A DNA stretch of 64,000 nt, from NCBI GenBank assembly GCA_028343845.1, contig JAOLZO010000005.1, positions 39,563-103,562 of the forward strand. Direction: 5' to 3'. The DNA is from Verrucomicrobiota bacterium (lineage in GTDB: Bacteria; Verrucomicrobiota; Verrucomicrobiia; Opitutales; Seribacteraceae). The notes below the pieces were generated by a model. That model was given only the letters and a program-made list of their open reading frames with translations, was not told where the DNA came from and did not search any database. The first letter of the stretch is position 1, and each line of letters starts with the position of its first letter. A program made the translations under genes and the position numbers. This document shows, one piece after another, positions 1 through 9,963 of this stretch.

Positions 1-69
1 AGCACGCTCCCAAGCCTCCGAAAAGCCCACCAGTGGCCGGCTCCTCGAAGGTCTGAAGCCCATTTTTAA
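1..69 (+). CDS. C-terminal tail of an upstream gene (partial)
   Basis: Frame 1 is open from the window edge and ends in TAA at 67-69, giving 22 residues rich in Arg, Pro and His. The stop overlaps the ATG of the next gene by one base (TAATG), an arrangement typical of translationally coupled operon genes, so a coding tail is more likely than a spacer. Nothing in the fragment identifies a family. An untranslated leader for the next gene is the alternative. Confidence 0.4.
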   Translation, partial: STLPSLRKAHQWPAPRRSEAHF

Positions 70-1346
70 TGACGAACCCGTCCCGAGAGGGAGTATCGCC
101 AGAGGAGTGGTCGATCCAGCGCTGGAAAAAGTTCCAAGCTCTTTTGCAAAGAGTTCGGGAGACAAACGCTTTCCAAATAGATCATTTCCCGGGCCTTGCC
201 GATTGCGACCAATGGTCGGGTTTTGATGAGTTTGCCGAGAATTGTCCTTTCACCGAGAAGAACGAACTTGCTTTGGACAGGCAGCAAACCCAGCCCTACG
301 GAACCAACCTGACTTTTCCCGTCGCAGAATATTCCTATTTCCATCAAACGAGCGGTACGATGGGCGAGCCCATGGCTTGGCTGGATACGGAGGATGACTG
401 GAGCTGGATGCTCGGTAATTGGGATAGAGTCCTGGCGGGCGCCGGCGTTCAGTCGGGAAACCGATGCTTCTTTGCCTTTTCATTCGGTCCGTTCCTGGGC
501 TTTTGGACTGCCTACGATGCGGCCAGAAAACGCGGGTGTCTCTGCATCCCGGGAGGCGGGCAGGGGAGCGAACAGCGCCTGCATTCGATCCTCGGGCATA
601 AAGTTGAGTATTTGTTCTGTACCCCGACCTATGCTCTGCGTTTGCCCGAAGTGGCCAAGCAAGCTGGCATCGATTTGGGCGGGCACTCCTTGCGGGCAAT
701 TGTCGTGGCTGGTGAAACCGGAGGGAGCGAGCCATCTTTCCGAAGAAGGGTTTCAGAAGCATGGGGTAGGGATCTCCGGTTGTACGATCATTACGGGATG
801 ACCGAAGTTGGGCCTGTTGCCTTTGAGACGCCGGGTGGTCAGGGAGGCCTTCGTGTTATCCTCGAAAGTTATTTTGCCGAGGTCATTGACCTTGAAACGA
901 AAAAGCCTTCTTCAACAGGGGAAGGCGAGTTGGTGCTAACGACCTTAGGCCGGACAGGTTGCCCGCTTTTGCGATACCGAACCGGAGACCTGGTCCGTGC
1001 CAAAAGCACGACCGGGCCGGAAGGTTTTCCAACGCTTGACCTCGAGGCTGGAATCCTCGGCCGTTCGGATGACATGGTGGTGATCCGGGGGGTGAACGTC
1101 TATCCCTCCTCGGTTGATGCGATCGTCAGAGGGTTTGAGGAAGTTGCGGAATACCAAGTGATTCACGAAAAAAAAGGAGAGATGTCCGAGATTCGTTTAC
1201 AGGTGGAAGCGCCCGAAAACATTACCCAAGCTTTGGAGGTGTCCCTGAAGGACGCTTTTTCTTTGCGCATACCGGTCGGCCGGGCCCAACCCAATAGCTT
1301 GCCTAGGTTCGAAATGAAGGCAAAGAGATGGCGGACCGAACAATAA
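69..1346 (+). CDS. PaaK-like (phenylacetate-CoA ligase family) AMP-binding enzyme
   Basis: ANL-superfamily adenylating enzyme of the PaaK/coenzyme F390 synthetase type, 425 aa, within the usual length of that family and lacking a separate large C-domain. Visible motifs are the phosphate-binding loop HQTSGTMGEP (about 92-101), the adenine-binding YDHYGMTEVG (239-248), YRTGDLV (303-309) and the hinge region GRSDDMVVIRG followed by VNVYPS (331-347). It should activate a carboxylic acid as acyl-AMP and transfer it to a thiol; the substrate cannot be read from sequence. It follows an unknown gene with a one-base overlap and precedes an ABC exporter 19 bp downstream, so it may make or load a product exported by that system. 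That last point is inference. Confidence 0.85.
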   Translation: MTNPSREGVSPEEWSIQRWKKFQALLQRVRETNAFQIDHFPGLADCDQWSGFDEFAENCPFTEKNELALDRQQTQPYGTNLTFPVAEYSYFHQTSGTMGEPMAWLDTEDDWSWMLGNWDRVLAGAGVQSGNRCFFAFSFGPFLGFWTAYDAARKRGCLCIPGGGQGSEQRLHSILGHKVEYLFCTPTYALRLPEVAKQAGIDLGGHSLRAIVVAGETGGSEPSFRRRVSEAWGRDLRLYDHYGMTEVGPVAFETPGGQGGLRVILESYFAEVIDLETKKPSSTGEGELVLTTLGRTGCPLLRYRTGDLVRAKSTTGPEGFPTLDLEAGILGRSDDMVVIRGVNVYPSSVDAIVRGFEEVAEYQVIHEKKGEMSEIRLQVEAPENITQALEVSLKDAFSLRIPVGRAQPNSLPRFEMKAKRWRTEQ

Positions 1347-1365
1347 TCTTATCATTATAAGCAAA

Positions 1366-2055
1366 ATGGAAAAATTCGTTGAACTCGATGAAATCACCAA
1401 GACTTATCCCTCCCCCGAGGGCTCGGAAACGGTGGAAGTGTTCGGAGGCATCAACCTGACCTTGCCTGCGGGAAGCTCGAATGTGATCGTTGGGCCATCC
1501 GGTTCAGGCAAAAGCACCTTGCTGAACTTAATTGGGGCTTTGGATAAACCTACGAGTGGAGAAATCCGCGTAGACGGAAAAGCTCTGGCCGGCATGTCCC
1601 CGGAAGAGTCGGCTCGCTTTCGAAACCAGACGGTGGGCTTTGTCTTTCAGTCCCACCACTTGCTTCCTTCCTGTACCGTGTTGGAGAACGTCATGGTGCC
1701 CGCCTTGGCTGGTAGTGGAGGCTTGACGGGAAAGAATTTGGAGGCTCGTGCCAAGGGTTTGCTTGAAGAAGTCGGTCTTGGCCATCGAACGGGTCACAGG
1801 CCGGGAGAAATTTCAGGGGGCGAGCGGCAGCGCGTGGCGGTTGCCCGGGCGCTGATCAACGAACCAAGTCTTCTACTCGCAGATGAGCCCACAGGCGCCT
1901 TGGACAAAAGCAACTCCGAAAAACTCGTCGACTTGATTGTTCGCTTGAACGAGTCGCGAACCTTGACCCTGATTCTCGTTACTCATTCTCAAGAGACTGC
2001 GCAGAGAATGGATACCGGCTTTTTGCTGGACGAGGGAGAATTGAAAAAACTTTGA
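1366..2055 (+). CDS. ABC transporter ATPase, LolD/MacB type
   Basis: Single nucleotide-binding domain of 229 aa, normal for LolD/FtsE-like ATPases. Walker A GPSGSGKST (43-51), Q-loop FQSHH near 94, signature SGGERQ (150-155) and Walker B LADEPTGALD (171-180) are intact. This group powers lipoprotein release, macrolide/peptide efflux or other mechanotransmission systems rather than import. Its TGA ends 2 bp before the ATG of the FtsX permease, so the two surely form one complex. The substrate is unknown; the neighbouring ligase and lipoprotein suggest an envelope or lipid-like product. Confidence 0.93.
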   Translation: MEKFVELDEITKTYPSPEGSETVEVFGGINLTLPAGSSNVIVGPSGSGKSTLLNLIGALDKPTSGEIRVDGKALAGMSPEESARFRNQTVGFVFQSHHLLPSCTVLENVMVPALAGSGGLTGKNLEARAKGLLEEVGLGHRTGHRPGEISGGERQRVAVARALINEPSLLLADEPTGALDKSNSEKLVDLIVRLNESRTLTLILVTHSQETAQRMDTGFLLDEGELKKL

Positions 2056-2057
2056 TC

Positions 2058-5000
2058 ATGAGTTCTTGGGGAATTCTTTTCCGAAACCTCCTGTATTTCC
2101 GTAAGCAACATGCGGGTGCTTGCCTTGGCGCCGCCCTGTGCTCGATGGTGTTGGTCGGGGCTCTTACGGTGGGCGATTCGGTTCGGGCAACCCTCGCATC
2201 CATCGCCGGCGAAAGAATTGGCCAGGCCGACTTGGCCTTGCTGGCAACCGATGGCTTCTTTCGTGATGAATTAGCTCAAGAGGTCGCCGAGGAGCTAGGC
2301 GGCCAGGGCATAGCGGCTCCCGTTGTTATCACCCGGGGAACCGTATCGGTGCCCGATGGTTCGGTCCGGGTCAATAATGTGCAGATTCTCGGGGTGGACG
2401 AACGCTTCTGGAGTCTTGCTCCTGACCCGACCAAGGTACCGGCTCACGAGGGGAAAGGCTTTCTTGCCAACCCGAGGCTCTATAAGCACCTCAAGGTGGC
2501 CAATGGAGAAAGGATCATTCTGCGGGTTGAGGAACCTGGGCTTTTTTCTCGAGATGCGCCGCTTTCCGGAGAACGGGATGACAAGTTCGTTTCTTTTAAC
2601 GAAACGCTTTTGGGGGAGGTTCCTGCGGAAGGTTTCGGGAGCTTTGGCCTACAGGGAAACCAAAGGGAGCCCTTGACCCTTTTCGTTCCGATCCGGATCC
2701 TGCAAAAAAAGATGTTTCGGTCCTTTGACGAGGAAGAGCCGAGAACCGGATTCGCAAACTTTATCCTACTCGGAAACCCCAAAGGGGCGCGGGTGGATTT
2801 AAAAATTGCTAAAAAGGCTCTGGATAAGAAATGGACCTTGGGCGATGCAGGTATTTCACTCAAGAGCTTGAGGGATTCCCCTCAGTGGAGTGTTCGTAGC
2901 CGGCAGGTTTTCCTGCCCAAGTCTCTTGAGGACGCAGTACGAAAGATCGAACCACGAGCAGAGGGTGTTCTTACCTATCTCGTGAATGCGATTGAAAAGC
3001 CATCTGCAGATGGAAATGGGACTCGTTTGATTCCCTATTCCATGGTTTCGGGCGTGCGCCCAGGTTCAAGGCCCTTTGTCCCTAATGATTTCAAGAGCGA
3101 TGAGGTCATTCTCAATGAATGGGCGGCCCGAGATTTGAACGCAACCGTTGGGGACCAGTTGTCCTTGCATTATTTTTCCGTTGGAGAGAGGCGAAAGCTT
3201 GTGGAAAACAATGCAACCTTTCGATTGAGGGGAATTGCGCCGATGCCCGTGGCCGTTCCCGAGGGTGAAGAAAGCGATTGGACACCACGTTTCCCAGGGT
3301 TGTCAGATGCGGAGTCGTGTGGCGAATGGGATACTGGTATTCCCATCACTCATAAAATCCGTCCTCGGGACGAAAACTATTGGGATGAATATCGTGGTTC
3401 TCCCAAAGCCTTCGTCTCCCTGGATGCCGCGCAAGGCATGTGGAACAACCGGTGGGGTTCCTTAACTGGTATCCGGTTTGATCGGGAGGGAACATCCGAG
3501 GAAGCTCTGAAAGTTGACCTGCAGGGACTGCTTTCCTCTGAAGAGGCTGGGCTTATTTTCACCGCGCTCCGGCAAGATGCCGAAGCAGGCGTGGAATCTC
3601 CGGTTGATTTTGGACAACTGTTTCTTGCCTTTAGCTTCTTCGTTATCGTTGCCGCTCTGGCTTTGACGGGCATGCTCTTTTCCTTTTCCATGCAACAGAG
3701 GAACCGCCAGGCAGGATTGCTTCTTGCTTTGGGTTTTTCCGCCCGGAAGGTACGTTGGCTGTTTCTCGGTGAAGGAGCATGCGTATCTCTGGTTGGGGTG
3801 TCGTTGGGGTTGGTTGGGGCTTGGGTTTATGGCAAAACGATTATCGCCTTGCTTGCGGGAGAATGGAGTGGCGCGGTGACCGGAGCCCAGTTCGAGTACT
3901 CTCCGAGTCCCAACTCTTTGATTTTCGGAGGCCTGGGGGCCCTGGCAATGTCCCTTTTGGCAATGGCATGGGCGAGCAGAAAGCAGTTGAAACGTGAGCC
4001 CACCGAGCTTTTGAGCAAAGGGGAGCAAGCGGAGGAGATAGGTTTTTGCCCAGGTAGGAGGAAGTGGATGGATTCGATCATTCCCGGTGTCTTGGTATTG
4101 ATCGCCGCCATGAGCCTGGCTTGGACAATAGACTTTTCCGGCGCAGGAGCCTCGATGGGCTTTTTTGGCGTTGGGGCGCTACTCTTGACCAGTGGCATTC
4201 TTTTCTTCCGAAGTCGTTTGGCGACTTATGCCGCAAGCGTCGAGAGGTGGAGGAACGCAACGGACCTGAACCGCAGGAATGCCGGCCGTCGCGTGGGAAG
4301 GAGCATGGTCACGGTCGGTGTCATGGCAGCCGGTTCCTTTCTAGTGGTAAGCACGGGGGCCTTCCGCAAGGGCTTGCCAACCTCGGTGCACGAAGTTACT
4401 TCCGGTACGGGGGGCTTTTCCTATTTGGGAGAATCCGCGCTACCGGTCTATGACGATTTGAATACAATTGGAGGTAAGGATGAAGACCCTTATGATTTGA
4501 ACGAAAGCCTAATGGCCTTGTCTAAGGTCGTTCCCCTTCGGGTTCGCCCCGGGGATGACGCCAGTTGCCTCAATTTGAACAAGGCCATTCGTCCTACCCT
4601 TTACGGAGTAAACCCGGATGAAATCAAGGGGCGCTTTTCCTTTGCCGATGGGGATTGGCCGGTTTTGGATCAAGATGCAAAAGAAGGAGTGATTCCCGCC
4701 GTGGTGGACCAAAATACCATGACGTGGGCCTTGAAGATGAAGACAGGAGACCGCATCGAATTTTTCGACGGTGAAGGACAGCCTTTCCTTGTGGAACTGG
4801 TTGGAGTGGTCAAAGGGTCGATGCTTCAGGGAGCTCTTTACATATCCGAAAAAAACTTTCTTAGGAAGTTTCCCAAGCAGGGAGGATATAGAGCCTTCCT
4901 TTTGCAGGAGAATCAGGATATCGAGGGAGAGGTTGCCGCTCATCTCGAGAATAGGCTTCAAAATTACGGCATGGAATTCGTTTCTTCGGGCGAACGCCTG

Positions 5001-5405
5001 GCATCACTCCAAAAAGTAGAGAACACCTACCTGTCGATTTTTCAGGGCTTGGGAGGCTTGGGGCTACTTCTGGGGACTGCGGGGTTGGCAGTTGTGATCG
5101 CCCGAAACCTAGTCGAGAGAGGAAAGGAATTCGCCCTGATGGAAGCTGTCGGGTATCGCCTGAGTTTACTGCGCAAGCTGGCTTTTCGGGAACACCTGGT
5201 TCTTGGATTGTGGGGTTTGTGGATTGGCGCCATTTCGGCCGTCGCGGGAATCGCTCCTGCTCTTTTTGGTGATCTGGGGGAACTACCGGGAATGGGCTTT
5301 CTTTGGTTTTTTCTCGCGTTGCTTTTACTTTGCTTGTTTTGGACTTGGCTTGCGGTAAGAGTAAGCCTCCCTACTAGTCGGATTGAACAATTAAGAGATG
5401 AATGA
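2058..5405 (+). CDS. Large two-module FtsX-like ABC permease
   Basis: 1116 aa membrane protein. An N-terminal membrane anchor (about 25-45) is followed by a roughly 470-residue extracytoplasmic region, a first FtsX bundle (segments near 520-545, 573-595, 620-641), further hydrophobic stretches near 675-770, a second soluble region and a final FtsX bundle (about 1000-1018, 1050-1072, 1081-1103). This duplicated layout matches the long DUF214/FtsX permeases that work as single-chain dimers with a LolD-type ATPase. I use ATG 2058 rather than the TTG two codons upstream. The ATPase stop lies just before the start, and the lipoprotein gene overlaps the 3' end by 8 bp. Substrate unknown. Confidence 0.9.
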   Translation: MSSWGILFRNLLYFRKQHAGACLGAALCSMVLVGALTVGDSVRATLASIAGERIGQADLALLATDGFFRDELAQEVAEELGGQGIAAPVVITRGTVSVPDGSVRVNNVQILGVDERFWSLAPDPTKVPAHEGKGFLANPRLYKHLKVANGERIILRVEEPGLFSRDAPLSGERDDKFVSFNETLLGEVPAEGFGSFGLQGNQREPLTLFVPIRILQKKMFRSFDEEEPRTGFANFILLGNPKGARVDLKIAKKALDKKWTLGDAGISLKSLRDSPQWSVRSRQVFLPKSLEDAVRKIEPRAEGVLTYLVNAIEKPSADGNGTRLIPYSMVSGVRPGSRPFVPNDFKSDEVILNEWAARDLNATVGDQLSLHYFSVGERRKLVENNATFRLRGIAPMPVAVPEGEESDWTPRFPGLSDAESCGEWDTGIPITHKIRPRDENYWDEYRGSPKAFVSLDAAQGMWNNRWGSLTGIRFDREGTSEEALKVDLQGLLSSEEAGLIFTALRQDAEAGVESPVDFGQLFLAFSFFVIVAALALTGMLFSFSMQQRNRQAGLLLALGFSARKVRWLFLGEGACVSLVGVSLGLVGAWVYGKTIIALLAGEWSGAVTGAQFEYSPSPNSLIFGGLGALAMSLLAMAWASRKQLKREPTELLSKGEQAEEIGFCPGRRKWMDSIIPGVLVLIAAMSLAWTIDFSGAGASMGFFGVGALLLTSGILFFRSRLATYAASVERWRNATDLNRRNAGRRVGRSMVTVGVMAAGSFLVVSTGAFRKGLPTSVHEVTSGTGGFSYLGESALPVYDDLNTIGGKDEDPYDLNESLMALSKVVPLRVRPGDDASCLNLNKAIRPTLYGVNPDEIKGRFSFADGDWPVLDQDAKEGVIPAVVDQNTMTWALKMKTGDRIEFFDGEGQPFLVELVGVVKGSMLQGALYISEKNFLRKFPKQGGYRAFLLQENQDIEGEVAAHLENRLQNYGMEFVSSGERLASLQKVENTYLSIFQGLGGLGLLLGTAGLAVVIARNLVERGKEFALMEAVGYRLSLLRKLAFREHLVLGLWGLWIGAISAVAGIAPALFGDLGELPGMGFLWFFLALLLLCLFWTWLAVRVSLPTSRIEQLRDE

Positions 5406-6135
5406 ACTTACCGAAACCCCAATGAAGAGGCCACCCCTCCGGTTGGCCTTTCTCGCCCTTTCATGCCTTTTCCTTCATGGATGCTGTACCAAGGCCGTTC
5501 CCCTGGAGCTTTCTTCGGAAACCCATTCGAAAGAGGAACAAGCCACAGGGAAGTGGTCGGTCGAGTTCGAGGAAAACTTTTCCAGCTTGGAGCTAGGAAG
5601 CGAGCCGGAAAATCTTTTTATTCTGGATGGAAACTATGCGGTGAGCCAAGAAGAGAATGACAAGAGGCTTACTTTGCCGGGCAGTCCGGTGGGTGACTTC
5701 GGTTTGCTCTTTGGTCCCCGGGTTCGCGAGAAAAGCCTGAGCCTATCGTTTTCTTTTCTTGCGAGCAAGAAGGGTAGAAGAGTGCCGGCACTGGCTGCAG
5801 GTTTGGGGGGAGTGCGCTCCTATCGTTTCCGTTTGAATGCCGCTACGGGGGAAATACTTCTTTTTCGACAAGACGTTGAAATTGGGAAGGTTGCCTATCA
5901 GTGGGAAAGCGGTGCCTGGACTCGAGTTCGATTCCAAGCTCTTCCTGGCGAGGGTGAGAAAACCCGCATTAGGCTGAAACTCTGGAAGCGCGGTGAAGGC
6001 GAGCCGGATGAATGGCTATTGGATCAGGTCGATCCAAATGGGTTTGCGGGCGGGAAATGCGCGCTTTGGGCATATCCGTATGCCGGCACTCCGATCCATT
6101 TTGATGATTTGAAAATAGAATCCAAGGCTTTGTAG
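5398..6135 (+). CDS. Lipoprotein, possible concanavalin-like jelly-roll domain
   Basis: 245 aa. A signal peptide ends in LFLHGC, a good lipobox, so the mature protein should be lipid-anchored at a Cys near residue 29. The rest alternates short beta-like stretches and ends with a strand pattern (HFDDLKIES) common in LamG/DUF1080-type jelly-roll domains; this fold assignment is tentative. The ATG overlaps the permease stop by 8 bp; a second Met at 5422 would also give a complete lipoprotein signal. As the last gene of the ligase-ABC cluster it is probably an accessory envelope component. No catalytic motif recognised. Confidence 0.7.
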   Translation: MNELTETPMKRPPLRLAFLALSCLFLHGCCTKAVPLELSSETHSKEEQATGKWSVEFEENFSSLELGSEPENLFILDGNYAVSQEENDKRLTLPGSPVGDFGLLFGPRVREKSLSLSFSFLASKKGRRVPALAAGLGGVRSYRFRLNAATGEILLFRQDVEIGKVAYQWESGAWTRVRFQALPGEGEKTRIRLKLWKRGEGEPDEWLLDQVDPNGFAGGKCALWAYPYAGTPIHFDDLKIESKAL

Positions 6136-6205
6136 AAAGGCCGGGCTTGCAAATGTTTTTTTGCCGCGTGGCAGACTGCGGGTTGCTCGTTTTACGGATT
6201 TTTAT

Positions 6206-8539
6206 ATGCTGAATTCCATGGGAATTAATCCTAGAGTTTGGACGCTTGCTTTCTTTGCGCTGATTGCCTCCATGAGCGTGCCTGCTTGGTCTGAGGAATC
6301 GAATCGTTACGCGAGGGAGATCCTTCCCCTGTTGCAGGAGTATTGCTATGACTGCCATGGTGATGGTGCCAAGAAAGGAAAATTGGCACTCGATATTCAT
6401 TCGGATTATGACGAGATCATGGGAGATCATGAGTTATGGAAAAGGGTGTGGGAAAACCTCCATAGACGAAATATGCCTCCCGCAGACAAGGATCAACCTG
6501 GAGACGAAAAAACCGATCAAATTCTGAGTTGGATAGAAAAAACCGTTTTCAAACACGACCCGGAAAAGACTGTTCCCGGGCACGTAGTCTTGAGGCGGTT
6601 GAACCGGGTGGAATACAAAAACACCATTCGTGATCTTTTTGGAGTGAAGATCGAAACCGAATCTTTATTTCCTGCTGATGATACGGGACATGGGTTTGAT
6701 ACGATCGGCGAGGTCCTGACAGTATCTCCGCTCCTTATGGAAAAGTACATGGTGGCTGCGGATTTGGTTTTGGAGAAGGCATTCGGAGGGAGAGGGTCCA
6801 ATGATGCCGAGCTTGTTTTTGCGACACCGATGATTCGCGGGGGCAAACCACTCGGAGAGGTTCGGGTTTTGCCTTCTACGGGGTCGTTTTCAGTGACCCC
6901 GGCGATTGCTGCATCGGGAAGCTACAAAGTGGAAATCGAGGCCTCCGCAAGTCGCGCGGGAAAGGGCTATGCCGAAATGGGGGTAAGGATCGGCAAGGAG
7001 TTTTCTCAAACGATCGAAGTGAAGGCTGAGTATCCATCCTTCAAGACTTACCGTTTCGAGCAAGTTCTTGAGAAAACGGCTGGTTTGGAAATACGGGCCT
7101 CTTTTCTAAATGATTTTTACGATCCGCGAAACCAGGATCGCAAAAGAAGAGACCGTAACCTGTTTGTTCGCAAAATTTCCCTTATTCCTGATGACGTACT
7201 CTCTGAAGATTCTTCCCTCCGTAGAAAAAGCCTCTTGGGAGGTGTCAGAGACGAGGATTTCAATCAGGAAAGGGTACATGCTGTTCTCCGGAAACTTTTG
7301 CCCCGTATTTATCGAGTGGGGTTGAGTGAGCCGGAAATTGCCAGACACCTCGATCTTTTCAACGTAACGAGGGAAGGCAAGGGAGGGAATTTCGGTGCGC
7401 TTCGGGTCGTGCTCAAGGCCGCTTTGGTTTCTCCGCGATTTCTTTTTCGGGAAGAAACGAGAACTGACAAGAGAGATTCCGTCAAACCGTATCCCCTTGA
7501 TGACTTCGCTCTGGCGAACAGATTGTCCTATTTTCTGTGGAGTTCACTGCCTGATGAAGCTCTTTGGCAAAGAGCCCTCGACGGAACATTGAGATCTAAT
7601 TTGGGAAAGGAGGTTCGCCGTATGCTTGCGGATCCAAAGACCGATGCGTTCATTGCCAATTTTACCGGACAATGGCTGCAGCTTCGCGACTTGGAAATGT
7701 CCAATCCGGATAGGCGCCGGTTTCCGGTCTTTTCGGATGAGCTGAGGGGTGTTATGCGTCAGGAAACAGAACTTTTTTTCTCCCATCTCCTTCGGGAGAA
7801 CAGGCCCATTTCTGAGTTTTTGACAGCAAACTATACATTCTCCAACAAAAAGTTGGCCGATTATTACAAGTTGGAAGGTAAGTTTGACAATGCATTCAAG
7901 AAAGTATCTCTAAGCGGGGCGAACCGTAAGCAAAGAGGCGGCCTCTTATCTCATTCCTCGATCCTTACCATTACCTCAAACCCAACCCGGACCTCCCCGG
8001 TCAAGCGAGGGAGATGGGTTTTGGACAATTTGCTAGGCGCCCCCCCCAAGGAACCGCCTCCGGGAATACCGGAACTGGAAGATCCATCATCAGGAACCGA
8101 CCTTAAATTGACCCTTCGTGAACAACTAGCCAAACACAGTCGCAGTTCTGAATGTTCGTCCTGTCATGCAAGCATGGATGCAATGGGATTTGCCTTGGAA
8201 AATTATGATGCGATTGGAAAATGGCGTATGAGCGAGGGGGGAAATCCAATTGACGCAATGGGGAAATTGGCAACGGGAGCAAGTTTTTCCGGTCCTATGG
8301 AGCTACAGGAATTTATAGCAGAGAAAAAGCTAAGCGCTTTCATACGGTGCCTGACGGAAAAGCTTCTGACTTATGGAATCGGCCGGGGTATGGAGTACTA
8401 TGATCGAGTGGCCATTGAAAAAATTGCCCGCAAAGTCTCCCAGGAAGGCAAAGGATTGGAGGATCTGATCATAGAGGTTGTAGGTAGTGCACCATTCACC
8501 TTTGTCGGCCAAAGATCGGCGTTAGTGCCGGACGACTAA
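6206..8539 (+). CDS. Secreted cytochrome with DUF1587-DUF1592-DUF1588-DUF1585 domains
   Basis: Planctomycete/verrucomicrobial multidomain protein, 777 aa from ATG 6206, which places a signal peptide (WTLAFFALIASMSVPAWS) near the N-terminus; the upstream ATG 6161 would add 15 unlikely residues. A first haem site CYDCH (about 47-51) lies in the PSCyt1-like domain. LRRLNRVEYKNTIRDLFG marks DUF1587, and a second Cys pair CSSCH (about 650-654) followed by MDAMGFALENYDAIG marks DUF1588. The C-terminal GRGMEYYD segment is DUF1585. Biochemistry of the family is essentially unknown, but it is normally encoded beside a DUF1552 protein, as here, 41 bp upstream of the corrected next start. Confidence 0.93.
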   Translation: MLNSMGINPRVWTLAFFALIASMSVPAWSEESNRYAREILPLLQEYCYDCHGDGAKKGKLALDIHSDYDEIMGDHELWKRVWENLHRRNMPPADKDQPGDEKTDQILSWIEKTVFKHDPEKTVPGHVVLRRLNRVEYKNTIRDLFGVKIETESLFPADDTGHGFDTIGEVLTVSPLLMEKYMVAADLVLEKAFGGRGSNDAELVFATPMIRGGKPLGEVRVLPSTGSFSVTPAIAASGSYKVEIEASASRAGKGYAEMGVRIGKEFSQTIEVKAEYPSFKTYRFEQVLEKTAGLEIRASFLNDFYDPRNQDRKRRDRNLFVRKISLIPDDVLSEDSSLRRKSLLGGVRDEDFNQERVHAVLRKLLPRIYRVGLSEPEIARHLDLFNVTREGKGGNFGALRVVLKAALVSPRFLFREETRTDKRDSVKPYPLDDFALANRLSYFLWSSLPDEALWQRALDGTLRSNLGKEVRRMLADPKTDAFIANFTGQWLQLRDLEMSNPDRRRFPVFSDELRGVMRQETELFFSHLLRENRPISEFLTANYTFSNKKLADYYKLEGKFDNAFKKVSLSGANRKQRGGLLSHSSILTITSNPTRTSPVKRGRWVLDNLLGAPPKEPPPGIPELEDPSSGTDLKLTLREQLAKHSRSSECSSCHASMDAMGFALENYDAIGKWRMSEGGNPIDAMGKLATGASFSGPMELQEFIAEKKLSAFIRCLTEKLLTYGIGRGMEYYDRVAIEKIARKVSQEGKGLEDLIIEVVGSAPFTFVGQRSALVPDD

Positions 8540-8580
8540 TTTTATTGTCTCTAAATGTAATTTTAGAGATATTATCTTAC

Positions 8581-9963
8581 ATGATTGCGGCTGATTTGTC
8601 TCGGAGATGCTTCTTAAGGGGCCTCGGTGTATCCTTGGCTTTACCTGGTTTTGAATCACTGGCCAAGGGACCAGTAAAGCCCATTCCTCTGCGCATGGGA
8701 TTCGCTTATGTTCCAAACGGTGTCATCATGGAGAATTGGCGACCCAAGCAGCTGGGGAATGGAACCGCCTTTCCATCAGCCCTCAAGCCCTTGGAAAAAA
8801 TGAAGAGGGACTTTCAAATACTCAGTGGCCTTGACCATACCAAGGCCAACGCAAATGGGGATGGCGGAGGAGATCATGCGCGGGCTAGCGCGACCTTTTT
8901 AACCGGATGCCAAGCCCGCAAAACTGCTGGGAAGGACATTAAACTCGGGGTCTCGGTCGATCAAGTGGCAGCCGAATCGATCGGAAAGCGCACAAAACTA
9001 CCGTCCCTGGAATTAAGCTGTGACGCAGCCCGCGGATCAGGGAAATGCGATTCCGGATATAGCTGCGCATACCAGTATAACCTCTCTTGGAAGAATGAAT
9101 CGGTCCCTGTGCCCGCAGAATCAAACCCCCGTTTAGCTTTCGAACGGTTGTTTGGGCAATCTCAGTTCGGGGGGGACAGAAAGGCAGTCCAACGAAGGGT
9201 GGGGCAGGACAAAAGCGTGCTGGATTTCGTTTTGGAAGATGCGAAAAGGATGAAGGGGCGGCTAGGCTATGATGACAGGCAGAAACTCGAAGAATATTTC
9301 GAGAGCGTTCGAGAGATCGAGTCAAGAATAAGTGGAAGCCTTCGTAAGCAGGAGGACTTTTCCGCCCTGAAACGCCCGGAAGGAATCCCTGGAAATTATC
9401 GAGATCATATTCGTGCTATGTTTGACTTGATGGCTTTGGCCTACCGGTCGGATCTTACGCGAATTTCGACCTTTCTGCTTGCCCACGACGGAAGCAATCG
9501 CAGTTTTCGCGACATAGGAGTGCCCGAGGGGCACCACAGTTTGTCTCATCACCGGGATGATCTTGTCAAAATGCGGAAACTCTCGAGCATTGACCGCTTT
9601 TATTGCGAGCAATTTGGGTATTTCATTTCAAAACTAGCCGGATTTAAGGAGAGTGACGGCAGTCGCTTGCTGGATCATTGCATGATTGTTTACGGGAGTG
9701 GTATAAGTGATGGCAATCGTCACCGACACGTTGATCTTCCTATTTTGTTGGCGGGAGGAAAGGCCCATGGCCTGAAAACCGGACGGCACCATGATTTTTC
9801 AGGTAAAATGGCGACGCTTACCCCTGGCGAAAAAGAAGAGATTGACCGAAGCAAGGAAGGAATAGGAATCCCTATGTCCAACCTTCACCTTGGGCTTTTG
9901 GCGAAAATGGGAGTGCGGGCTGATCGATTGGGTGACAGTACGGGAATCGCAACTGGTTTTTGA
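8581..9963 (+). CDS. DUF1552 secreted protein
   Basis: 460 aa from ATG 8581, which opens with DLSRRCFLRG plus a hydrophobic stretch, a twin-arginine-like export signal; the ATG at 8545 adds 12 residues before it and is less likely. The body shows typical DUF1552 features: a GVSVDQVAA segment, LPSLELSC, and a His-containing GHHSLSHH motif followed by a YGSGISDGNRH-type region resembling alkaline-phosphatase-fold metal-binding loops. DUF1552 proteins are a PVC hallmark partner of the preceding DUF1592 cytochrome. Function unproven; periplasmic location is inferred from the signal. Confidence 0.9.
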   Translation: MIAADLSRRCFLRGLGVSLALPGFESLAKGPVKPIPLRMGFAYVPNGVIMENWRPKQLGNGTAFPSALKPLEKMKRDFQILSGLDHTKANANGDGGGDHARASATFLTGCQARKTAGKDIKLGVSVDQVAAESIGKRTKLPSLELSCDAARGSGKCDSGYSCAYQYNLSWKNESVPVPAESNPRLAFERLFGQSQFGGDRKAVQRRVGQDKSVLDFVLEDAKRMKGRLGYDDRQKLEEYFESVREIESRISGSLRKQEDFSALKRPEGIPGNYRDHIRAMFDLMALAYRSDLTRISTFLLAHDGSNRSFRDIGVPEGHHSLSHHRDDLVKMRKLSSIDRFYCEQFGYFISKLAGFKESDGSRLLDHCMIVYGSGISDGNRHRHVDLPILLAGGKAHGLKTGRHHDFSGKMATLTPGEKEEIDRSKEGIGIPMSNLHLGLLAKMGVRADRLGDSTGIATGF

